A DNA stretch of 7,349 bases from Xanthobacteraceae bacterium (GTDB lineage Bacteria; Pseudomonadota; Alphaproteobacteria; Rhizobiales; Xanthobacteraceae). A program made the position numbers and the translations under genes. The stretch is from positions 1 to 7,349 of the forward strand of contig JASHYD010000539.1 in the NCBI GenBank assembly GCA_030043175.1, read 5' to 3'. Below are positions 1 to 5,500 of this stretch, one piece after another; the stretch's first letter is position 1, and the number at the start of each line of letters is the position of its first letter. The notes under the pieces are model-generated. The model was not told the DNA's origin. It made no database searches and saw only the letters and a list, made by a program, of their open reading frames with translations.

Positions 1-316
1 CCGACCCGGGGCTTGTGAGCACGCACTGGGCCACACGAGTCTGCAATTGCTTTTGCAATTCGGCGGTCGAGACCGCAAACATGAGCACGCGGATGCCTGG
101 GCGATGGTCCGGGGTTTCGACCGCCGTCAACTCGCCATCGATGCCAGCCTCGCAACCGCAACCGATGACGGAAGTGGCAAAACCCGTCATGGTCAGCGCG
201 GCCTGCTGCGCCCAGCGGAGGCTGTCGGCCGTGATGATGACCGCAGTTGCCCGCATGCCGAATGCTTCTGCAAACGTGTCGTCGATGCGCACACCATTGA
301 TCGTCAGTGGGCGCAT
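1..316 (-). CDS. fhcD: FhcD, formylmethanofuran:H4MPT formyltransferase subunit (N-terminal part, cut by window edge)
   Basis: This is the formyltransferase (Ftr-type) subunit of the bacterial Fhc complex, which transfers the formyl group between formyl-H4MPT and the complex-bound furan cofactor in the cytoplasm. The window holds the first 105 residues of a protein usually about 300 long; the rest lies left of position 1. The translation begins MRPLTINGVRIDDTFAEAFG and continues with ATSVIGCGCEAGID (about residues 47-60) and ETPDHRPG (67-74), the conserved N-terminal blocks of the Ftr family. The ATG at 316 sits inside the end of fhcA, giving a 13-bp overlap. No good Shine-Dalgarno sequence precedes it, so translation is probably coupled to fhcA. 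The start fits the family's usual N-terminus. Family call is very secure; the C-terminal half is unseen. Confidence 0.95.
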   Translation of the reverse strand, partial: MRPLTINGVRIDDTFAEAFGMRATAVIITADSLRWAQQAALTMTGFATSVIGCGCEAGIDGELTAVETPDHRPGIRVLMFAVSTAELQKQLQTRVAQCVLTSPGS

Positions 317-1938
317 GAAACCAACTCGAACGGCTCCGGTCTCCCGATCGCATGATCGGCAACCTTGATGATGTCGTCGGATATTCCGCAGCGCTCGTCG
401 TAATAGGTCTTCATCCTGCGGTCGATCGCCCGATCGCGCTGCGGTTCGACGACGAGCGCGCGTCCAAAGAGGTGCGAGATCGGCTTTCCGTCGCGTACGA
501 CCAGATCCCCCCGCTTGAAGACCAGAGCTGCGGAGCGGAACATCCTGGCGCGGTCAGGCTCGTTTTCGTAGACCGCGACATCGGCAACCGCGCCGGCACC
601 CAGATGTCCGCGGTCCCGCAAGCCAAGCAACCGGGCCGGCGCCGCACGGGTCATGGTGGCGATCTCGGCTAGCGTATATTCGCGACTTATGGAAGGCAGT
701 GTCGTCACCGCCATCGCCTCGGCGGGCAGGCCGGCAATCCATTGCGCCCGCAGGTCGCGGCTCATCAGCAATGCAAGTATCTCCGGATAGACGGTGAAAG
801 GCGCGCCGTTCGGATGGTCGGTGGTGAAGAACACTCTCCAGGGATCGTCGATCAGCAGGAACAGTTCCAACCCGACCGCCCACTGCACCGCATTGTAGAA
901 ATCGGCGGAACGGTAGTTATAAGGAACGATGCCGGCGCCGTTGGCATCGCCGTCGAGGATCGCCCATTTGTGCGGTCGGGCCTGGTCGCGTGCGTTGAAC
1001 TGGCGCAAAACGTCAAGCGACACCGTCACCGTCTGGCCAAACATCACCTGCCCGACATCGATCGTTACGCTCTTGGCCGCGTTGACGGCTTCGGCAAGAC
1101 GCGCGGCCGCGGACGAGAAGCCGCGTTGGCCCTGCGTGCCGTAACCGTAGAACTGGAGATGGGCGAGATGAAGCGGCAGTCCCTCGGCGGCCGCGATGGT
1201 CGCAAGCGCCGAATCCGCACTACCCGCGATGCCGAGATTGTTGCAGTGAACATGGAGCGGATGCGGCACACCAAGCTCGTTGACGGCGTGTTGCAGCGTC
1301 TTGACGATCGTGCGCGACGATACGCCGAACGACGGCACCACGTCGTCGAAGGAAAACACGCGCACATTCTCTTTGAATGCCGCAGCGCCCCCTGCGTTGA
1401 TGACCTTGATGCCGAGCGAGCGGGTTGCGGCGAGCGTCCAGGCCACATAATCGCGCACAGCGGCGGCGCCTTGCTTGCGCTGTATCAGGCCGAGCAAGAA
1501 GTCGTCATTGCCGAGGACGGCGAGCGCAGCCTTGTCGATGATCGGAATATCGGCGAGCTCCAGATGCGCATGCAGCGCATAGTGCGGCGATACGGCGGGT
1601 TCAATCACCGTGGTGAAGCCCATGCTGGCATAGAGGCAGCCGATCTCGAAGGCGGGCCATCCGGCGCGCGACAAAGGCGTACGGCCGGGGCGGGCGGACG
1701 ACCCGAGGCGCAACTCCGGCAGCATCAGGCGCGCGGTGTTGACGCTCCAGCCGGCGATGTGAGAGTGGATGTCGATTGCGCCCGCCATGACGATCTTGCC
1801 AGTCGCGTCGTAAGTTGCGTCCGCGCTGCCTCCGGGAGGCGCTTCGACGATGCGGCCGTCGCGCATCCAGATATCGCCGTTCTCATCGCGACCATTGGCA
1901 GGATCGATGATGCGGCCACCCCCGATGCGCGTCATCAT
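304..1938 (-). CDS. fhcA: FhcA, amidohydrolase subunit of the formyltransferase/hydrolase complex (FwdA/FmdA family)
   Basis: FhcA is the hydrolytic subunit of the cytoplasmic Fhc complex and releases formate from the formylated furan cofactor, the last step of H4MPT-linked formaldehyde oxidation. The 544 residues match the usual full length of about 550. It has the amidohydrolase layout of archaeal FwdA: HxH zinc ligands in AIDIHSHIAG (His58, His60), Lys178 in GIKVINAGG (the position carboxylated in FwdA), His229/His231 in LHVHCNNLG, His257/His260 in LHLAHLQ, and an Asp in TTDHPNGAPF (Asp374). All expected metal-centre residues are present, so the subunit should be active. The start at 1938 forms an ATGA overlap with the fhcB stop; a second Met follows directly (1935). 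No separate ribosome-binding site is evident, which suggests coupling to fhcB. A long plus-strand ORF lies antisense but is a codon-bias shadow. Confidence 0.96.
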   Translation of the reverse strand: MMTRIGGGRIIDPANGRDENGDIWMRDGRIVEAPPGGSADATYDATGKIVMAGAIDIHSHIAGWSVNTARLMLPELRLGSSARPGRTPLSRAGWPAFEIGCLYASMGFTTVIEPAVSPHYALHAHLELADIPIIDKAALAVLGNDDFLLGLIQRKQGAAAVRDYVAWTLAATRSLGIKVINAGGAAAFKENVRVFSFDDVVPSFGVSSRTIVKTLQHAVNELGVPHPLHVHCNNLGIAGSADSALATIAAAEGLPLHLAHLQFYGYGTQGQRGFSSAAARLAEAVNAAKSVTIDVGQVMFGQTVTVSLDVLRQFNARDQARPHKWAILDGDANGAGIVPYNYRSADFYNAVQWAVGLELFLLIDDPWRVFFTTDHPNGAPFTVYPEILALLMSRDLRAQWIAGLPAEAMAVTTLPSISREYTLAEIATMTRAAPARLLGLRDRGHLGAGAVADVAVYENEPDRARMFRSAALVFKRGDLVVRDGKPISHLFGRALVVEPQRDRAIDRRMKTYYDERCGISDDIIKVADHAIGRPEPFELVSCAH

Positions 1939-3032
1939 GACGGCGGCCCGTCGGCGAGATGCGCTGTGATCGAGGCGATCGCGCCGGCAACCGAAACCGC
2001 CTCGCTTGGGTTCGTAGCGGCGACCGCAGCGAGGGTTCCCATCCTCGCGTGATGCTCAACGCCGTCATGGTCGCGGCCGGGGGTGCCGACTGCGATGTGA
2101 ACATGGGGCCGCTTGGCAAATCGAGTGTCGGCGGGCGCGAGCGCAATGGTTGCCGGATTGCCGCTCCATTCCGGCGCCTTCGCGCGATAAGCGGAAATCC
2201 ACACCACGCAATCGGCTTCGCCGCAATCGACCAGCCGGGCCGCCCGGTATCGCCACGGGTCGTGATCCGGGCAGGTGCGACCGAATCCGGTGCGCACCGG
2301 AAACCCTGTCATCCAGCCGCACACCTGCAGCACGCCGATTGCGTTGTCGTCGGGTGGAAGCGGCAGCCCGGAGAAGCGCGTTGCGGCATTGAGATCGGCA
2401 ACGATGCCGCACAGCATTTCGATCGTGAGCGCGTCGAGTTCCGTTGCCGACCATGCGGCAACGCCGAACCGGGCTGCCTTGAGGGCGTCGGCCAGCCCAG
2501 CAAGCACCGGCGCGGGAACCGGCGACGGGCCGGCAGGGCGGCCGTTGATGCCGGCGCGCAGGGCCGCGAGCAACGCCGGTAACTCGCTGGTTTCGACGGC
2601 GATCGCTGTGATCTTGCCTGGAGCGGCAGAGTGACGTCCGGGGCGCAGCCAAAACAGGCGTCGTTCCGGCTCGCGCGTGTCGTTGCCAGCATGGCTGACC
2701 CCAAAGAAACGCCGCAGCAACTCGCTCGAGGAGTCGATGCCGCCGGCACCGACCAGCAGCAGGGTATCGGCTCGGATGCTCGCCTCGCTCTCGGTCGTGA
2801 GCATCAAGCCGGTCTCACGCAGGATATCGAGGTCGCGCAACAGCGCATCTGCATTCATATGGTCGATGGCCGCGCCGATGCGCTGCGCCAATGCGGTTGC
2901 GGCACGAGCGCCGGCGACATCGGCGCCGAGGCCGGCGATGAGAGGTTGGCGGCTCGCGAGGAGCAGTCGGGCCGCGGTGGCGGCTGCTGCGGGAAGCTCC
3001 GCCGGCTCGCCATCGATCCAGGCGTGGTGCAT
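1935..3032 (-). CDS. fhcB: FhcB, FwdB/FmdB-like subunit of the Fhc complex, lacking redox cysteines
   Basis: FhcB is the bacterial relative of formylmethanofuran dehydrogenase subunit B and a structural partner of FhcA in the Fhc complex. At 365 residues it is shorter than archaeal FwdB. Family blocks include RQPLIAGLGADVAGARAA (about 28-45), GAAIDHM (53-59), DTLLLVGAGG (89-98) and GWMTGFPVRTGFGR (239-252). The N-terminal CxxC-type iron-sulphur segment of the archaeal enzyme is absent, and the first cysteine is at residue 208, so the Mo/W-pterin cysteine ligand region also has none. This matches the non-redox, hydrolytic role known for bacterial Fhc. The ATG at 3032 has AAGGAA 5 nt upstream (3038-3043). 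The gene follows the PCD-like gene after 46 bp and overlaps fhcA by 4 bp, so all probably share one transcript. Confidence 0.93.
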   Translation of the reverse strand: MHHAWIDGEPAELPAAAATAARLLLASRQPLIAGLGADVAGARAATALAQRIGAAIDHMNADALLRDLDILRETGLMLTTESEASIRADTLLLVGAGGIDSSSELLRRFFGVSHAGNDTREPERRLFWLRPGRHSAAPGKITAIAVETSELPALLAALRAGINGRPAGPSPVPAPVLAGLADALKAARFGVAAWSATELDALTIEMLCGIVADLNAATRFSGLPLPPDDNAIGVLQVCGWMTGFPVRTGFGRTCPDHDPWRYRAARLVDCGEADCVVWISAYRAKAPEWSGNPATIALAPADTRFAKRPHVHIAVGTPGRDHDGVEHHARMGTLAAVAATNPSEAVSVAGAIASITAHLADGPPS

Positions 3033-3037
3033 TGCGG

Positions 3038-3043
3038 TTCCTT
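3038..3043 (-). promoter_or_regulatory. Shine-Dalgarno site of fhcB
   Basis: The minus strand reads AAGGAA here, 5 nt before the fhcB ATG (3032-3030). It supports this start and shows that fhcB has its own ribosome entry, unlike fhcA and fhcD, which depend on overlaps. The 46-bp gap to the PCD-like gene holds nothing else that I recognise, and no terminator hairpin. Confidence 0.7.
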
Positions 3044-3078
3044 AGAACAAGACCTGCTTCCTCTCGCTGTGGGGTAGG

Positions 3079-3462
3079 TCAACTGTCGTACTTGAGATAG
3101 GCAAAACGCTGATCACCGGCGGGCGTCCCTTCGAGCGCGCCGCCGGCCTTGGCGGGTTGCCATTGCACGACCTCCTCGATCTTTTTCGCCAATTCGAAAT
3201 CCTTGTCAGTTATGCCCTTCGCCGCATGATTTTGCAGCCGGACTTCGACCCACGCGTAGGACGCGGTAATATCCGGATGGTGCCATGCGGCTTCCGCAAG
3301 GTGACCGACCGTGTTGATCACCATGAGAGTGCCCTTCCAGCTGTTGGTGCGATATCGGCGGCGAATCCAGCCGTTTTCGAGGTACCAATGCGGCAATTCG
3401 GCCTTGAGGCGCGCGTCGATCTCGGCATCCGCGTAGGTCCGTTCTTTGCTGCTTTCCGTCAT
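3079..3462 (-). CDS. Pterin-4a-carbinolamine dehydratase (PCD/DCoH)-like protein
   Basis: This 127-residue protein belongs to the PCD/DCoH family, whose known members dehydrate 4a-hydroxytetrahydropterins. The catalytic signature is intact: AAWHHPDITASYAWVEVRLQ (58-77) followed by NHAAKGITDKD, with His61, His62, Pro63, His79 and Asp86/Asp88. Ordinary PCDs are about 100 residues; here about 25 extra residues form a C-terminal tail ending GTPAGDQRFAYLKYDS. I chose the ATG at 3462 because GGAAGGTGATCC, a near-perfect anti-16S match, lies directly upstream. An in-frame ATG at 3522 would add 20 residues with no family support. It is the first gene of the leftward unit, 46 bp before fhcB. What it acts on in an H4MPT pathway is not known to me; repair of an oxidised or hydroxylated pterin cofactor is an inference. 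A purely structural or regulatory role is also possible. Confidence 0.85.
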   Translation of the reverse strand: MTESSKERTYADAEIDARLKAELPHWYLENGWIRRRYRTNSWKGTLMVINTVGHLAEAAWHHPDITASYAWVEVRLQNHAAKGITDKDFELAKKIEEVVQWQPAKAGGALEGTPAGDQRFAYLKYDS

Positions 3463-3467
3463 GGGAT

Positions 3468-3475
3468 CACCTTCC
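3468..3475 (-). promoter_or_regulatory. Shine-Dalgarno site deciding the PCD-like start
   Basis: The minus strand reads GGAAGGTG followed by ATCCC and then ATG. The stretch AGGTGATCC matches the extended complement of the 16S rRNA 3' end. It places the start at 3462 rather than at the upstream in-frame ATG at 3522. Confidence 0.75.
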
Positions 3476-3485
3476 AGAAGCCTTT

Positions 3486-3509
3486 GCGGGTTGACAATTG
3501 CCAACCCGC
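3486..3509. repeat. 24-bp near-perfect palindrome, candidate operator
   Basis: Eight-bp arms GCGGGTTG and CAACCCGC flank the symmetric core CAATTG, with one unmatched base pair between each arm and the core (A at 3494, C at 3501). Thus 22 of 24 positions are symmetric. It lies in the short non-coding region between the two divergent units. On the minus strand it falls just downstream of a possible -10 element (TACAAT, 3528-3523), which would place it in the early leader of the PCD-fhc transcript. This is the geometry of a repressor operator, though an mRNA stem-loop is also possible. No regulator gene is in the window. Confidence 0.5.
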
Positions 3510-3568
3510 CCGAGTGTGGCACATTGTAAGCGCGTCTTTGTTTTCGAAAAGCCCACTGAAAGTACAGC

Positions 3569-3574
3569 AGGAAG
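3569..3574 (+). promoter_or_regulatory. Shine-Dalgarno site for the GTG start of beta-RFAP synthase
   Basis: AGGAAG lies 7 nt before a GTG at 3582, a standard spacing. The ATG at 3612, which is the start suggested by family alignment, has only AAGG 2 nt upstream (3606-3609), too close for normal initiation. This site therefore favours 3582. Confidence 0.55.
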
Positions 3575-3581
3575 ACAGGCA

Positions 3582-4586
3582 GTGAATCATTTGCGGAGCG
3601 CGGCCAAGGCGATGCCGGAGACCATAACGGTGACCATTCCGGCGCGACTGCATCTTGGCTTTCTCGACCTCAATGGCGGTCTCGGTCGCCGTTTTGGCGG
3701 CGCTGGCCTTGCCATCACCGGGCTGCGCACGAAGCTTTCCTTCCACCGGGCCGCGAAAAACCACGTAACAGGGCCGGAACGCCGGCGGGTGATGCGTCAC
3801 GTGGACAAGATGGTGGAGCGCCTCGCGCTCAGAGACGGCCATGCGGTGGATGTGTTGGAGGTTGTTCCGCCCCACGCCGGGCTCGGTTCGGGCACGCAAC
3901 TCGCGCTGGCGGTGGCGGCCGGCATTCGCTCCCTGCACGGCCTGCCTCTCGAGGTCGAAGCGGATGCGATCCAGCTCGGTCGCGGCGGGCGCTCGGGCGT
4001 CGGCATCGGACTGTTTCATCGCGGCGGACTCGTCCTCGACGGCGGCTGTGCGAAGGGGAAAGCCCCGGCACCGGTCGTGAGCCATATCCGCTTTCCGGAT
4101 CCCTGGAGAGTCATTGTGGTGCTTGATCCGGCTTGTCGCGGCATCCATGGCGCCGATGAGGTCGCCGCGTTCGCCAACCTGCCGCCCTTTCCGGAAGGCG
4201 ATGCTGCCCGCCTCTGCCGGCTCGCCGTCATGAAGATGCTGCCCGCTGTCGCCGAGGAAGATATCGCAAGCTTCGGCGCAGCGGTCACGGAAATTCAGTC
4301 ATGTCTCGGAAGCTATTTTGCCACCGCGCAGGGCGGATCGCCGTTGATCAGCGCCGATGTCGCCGCCGTGCTGGCGGCGCTTGAGCGCGACGGCGCGTGC
4401 GGAATCGGGCAGAGTTCATGGGGACCGACAGGATTTGCGTTTTCCGCCGGGCCGGCGCAGGCTGACCGCCTGGCTGATATTGCGCGGTCTCATCCACGCG
4501 GACGGGGCCTGGACATCCGCGTGTGCGCGGGCTTCAATCAAGCGGCCGAAATCGCGGTTAATCCAGCGGGCGCGAACCTGGAATAG
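3582..4586 (+). CDS. mptG: Beta-ribofuranosylaminobenzene 5'-phosphate (beta-RFAP) synthase
   Basis: This enzyme condenses PRPP with a 4-substituted benzoate, releasing CO2 and pyrophosphate, to form the C-riboside that starts the arylamine part of H4MPT. Its presence is the diagnostic marker of H4MPT synthesis in bacteria. The protein has the GHMP-kinase-like fold: PARLHLGFLDLNGGLGRRFGG near the N-terminus, the glycine-rich motif PPHAGLGSGTQLALA, then GRGGRSGVGIGLF and, near the C-terminus, GIGQSSWGPTGFAF. Length is 334 residues from GTG 3582, or 324 from ATG 3612 (MPETITVTIPARLHLG). I prefer 3582 on the ribosome-binding site; a TTG further upstream (3498) is inside the palindrome and unlikely. 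It is the first gene of the rightward unit, 17 bp before mtdB. The symbol is the archaeal name. Confidence 0.9.
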   Translation: MNHLRSAAKAMPETITVTIPARLHLGFLDLNGGLGRRFGGAGLAITGLRTKLSFHRAAKNHVTGPERRRVMRHVDKMVERLALRDGHAVDVLEVVPPHAGLGSGTQLALAVAAGIRSLHGLPLEVEADAIQLGRGGRSGVGIGLFHRGGLVLDGGCAKGKAPAPVVSHIRFPDPWRVIVVLDPACRGIHGADEVAAFANLPPFPEGDAARLCRLAVMKMLPAVAEEDIASFGAAVTEIQSCLGSYFATAQGGSPLISADVAAVLAALERDGACGIGQSSWGPTGFAFSAGPAQADRLADIARSHPRGRGLDIRVCAGFNQAAEIAVNPAGANLE

Positions 4587-4590
4587 CGGC

Positions 4591-4596
4591 AAGGAG
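4591..4596 (+). promoter_or_regulatory. Shine-Dalgarno site deciding the TTG start of mtdB
   Basis: AAGGAG lies 7 nt before TTG at 4604. This strong site, and the fit of the resulting N-terminus to known MtdB proteins, support a TTG start where no ATG or GTG is suitably placed. Confidence 0.8.
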
Positions 4597-4603
4597 CGGA
4601 TCT

Positions 4604-5500
4604 TTGGCCGACAAGAATATTCTCCACATGGTCACCCCCTTAAAGCATATGAGTCCGTTCGACGTGAACATGGCGCTCGATGCCGGCTACGATGCGGTTG
4701 TTACCTACACTGGCGTAACGCTCGATGAGGTGACCGGTCTCGTCCAGGATGCGATGTTTTCTCGTCCGCCAAAAATCGGCGCGCGGACCGCAATGTTCTT
4801 CGGCGGCAAGAACGCCGGCCTTGCCCTCGACATGCTGGCGAAGGCCCACGCGGCACTGGTGCCGCCGTTTGCCATCTCGCTGTTTGCCGATCCGGGCGGA
4901 TCATTCACGACTGCGGCCGCAATGGTGGCCTGCCTGGAGAAGACACTGCAGAGCCGCAAAAGGCCCGGCCTGAGCAACGCAAGAGTTGCCGTATTCGGCG
5001 GGACCGGCGTTCTGGGATTTGCGGTCGCGGCGATCGCCGCGCTCGAAGGGGCCGATGTCACCCTCGTCGGCTATGACGGCATCAGGCGCGTGAATGAAAG
5101 CGCCGCCGAAATCAAGGCGCGTTTCGGGGTCGAGGTGCGAGCGGCCGACGGAAGCGACGAAGCTCGCAAGGCTGCTATTCTGACCGCCGCCGACGTCGCC
5201 GCCTGCTGCGGGCGGGCCGGCGTGCGCATCCTTACCCGCGCGCAACTTGAGGCCGCGAGCCGCCTACTGGTGGCCGCCGATGCCAACGCCGTGCCGCCAT
5301 CCGGAATCGAAGGCCTCGACGCGATGGCGAACGGCGTCACGCTGACGACGCACGGAGCCCTGGGGATCGGCCCGTTGGTGATCGGCAACATCAAATACAA
5401 GACCGAGTCCGGCCTGTTCGGACGCATGGTTTGCTCGACCAAGCCCGCGCAACTCGATATCCGCGAGGCATTCATCCTCGCGCGCGAACTCAATGGCTAA
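4604..5500 (+). CDS. mtdB: MtdB, NAD(P)-dependent methylene-H4MPT dehydrogenase
   Basis: MtdB oxidises methylene-H4MPT to methenyl-H4MPT with NAD+ or NADP+, the first redox step after formaldehyde is bound to H4MPT. The 298 residues begin MADKNILHMVTPLKHMSPFD, the hallmark MtdB N-terminus that differs from MtdA. Further family blocks are GGKNAGLALDM (67-77), FADPGGSFTTAAAMVA (94-109), a Rossmann dinucleotide loop VFGGTGVLGFA (130-140), DANAVPPSGIEGLDA (226-240) and GALGIGPLVIGNIKYKT (251-267). Length is typical. Initiation is at TTG 4604 behind a strong AAGGAG. The gene follows beta-RFAP synthase by 17 bp, and its last 8 bp overlap the ATP-grasp gene (ATGGCTAA), so the two are probably translationally coupled. 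MtdA is excluded by sequence; whether NAD or NADP is preferred cannot be read reliably. Confidence 0.95.
   Translation: MADKNILHMVTPLKHMSPFDVNMALDAGYDAVVTYTGVTLDEVTGLVQDAMFSRPPKIGARTAMFFGGKNAGLALDMLAKAHAALVPPFAISLFADPGGSFTTAAAMVACLEKTLQSRKRPGLSNARVAVFGGTGVLGFAVAAIAALEGADVTLVGYDGIRRVNESAAEIKARFGVEVRAADGSDEARKAAILTAADVAACCGRAGVRILTRAQLEAASRLLVAADANAVPPSGIEGLDAMANGVTLTTHGALGIGPLVIGNIKYKTESGLFGRMVCSTKPAQLDIREAFILARELNG

Larger units (their letters stand above)
3463..3581. promoter_or_regulatory. Divergent promoter region between the two C1 operons
   Basis: These about 119 bp separate the start of the PCD-like gene (minus) from that of beta-RFAP synthase (plus) and must hold the promoters of both units unless transcription enters from outside. 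Visible elements: the 24-bp palindrome at 3486-3509; on the minus strand TACAAT (3528-3523) with only a weak -35-like TTTTCG about 16 bp upstream; on the plus strand TTGACA (3491-3496) without a convincing -10 at 17 bp; a TGGCAC-N7-GC arrangement (3517-3531) resembling a sigma-54 element; and a 10-bp palindrome TTTTCGAAAA (3541-3550). The region is more AT-rich than the flanking genes. The existence of promoters here is well supported by the layout; the individual boxes are tentative. Confidence 0.6.

Noticed and set aside
45..60. Hairpin AATTGC-TTTT-GCAATT
   Set aside because: It lies inside the fhcD coding region and results from repeated codons for Glu-Leu-Gln-Lys-Gln-Leu-Gln; the stem is only 6 bp and AT-rich, so a terminator or regulatory role is not supported.
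15..368. Plus-strand open frames at the left edge
   Set aside because: They are antisense to fhcD and fhcA; the minus-strand translation matches the Ftr family closely, so the plus frames are not genes.
742..2052. 436-codon plus-strand open frame antisense to fhcA
   Set aside because: It lies wholly opposite fhcA and the end of fhcB, its product is Arg/Gly/Ala-rich with no recognisable domain, and such frames are expected opposite GC-rich genes.
3541..3550. Ten-bp palindrome TTTTCGAAAA as a separate operator
   Set aside because: Short self-complementary AT-rich sequences are common in promoter regions; without a second copy or known matching regulator it is noted only as part of the intergenic region.
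3498..3581. Upstream TTG start for beta-RFAP synthase at 3498
   Set aside because: It starts within the palindrome, lacks a ribosome-binding site and would add 28 residues with no family match.
3459..4148. 229-codon minus-strand open frame opposite beta-RFAP synthase
   Set aside because: It is antisense to a conserved gene, runs through the promoter region and shows no family motifs.
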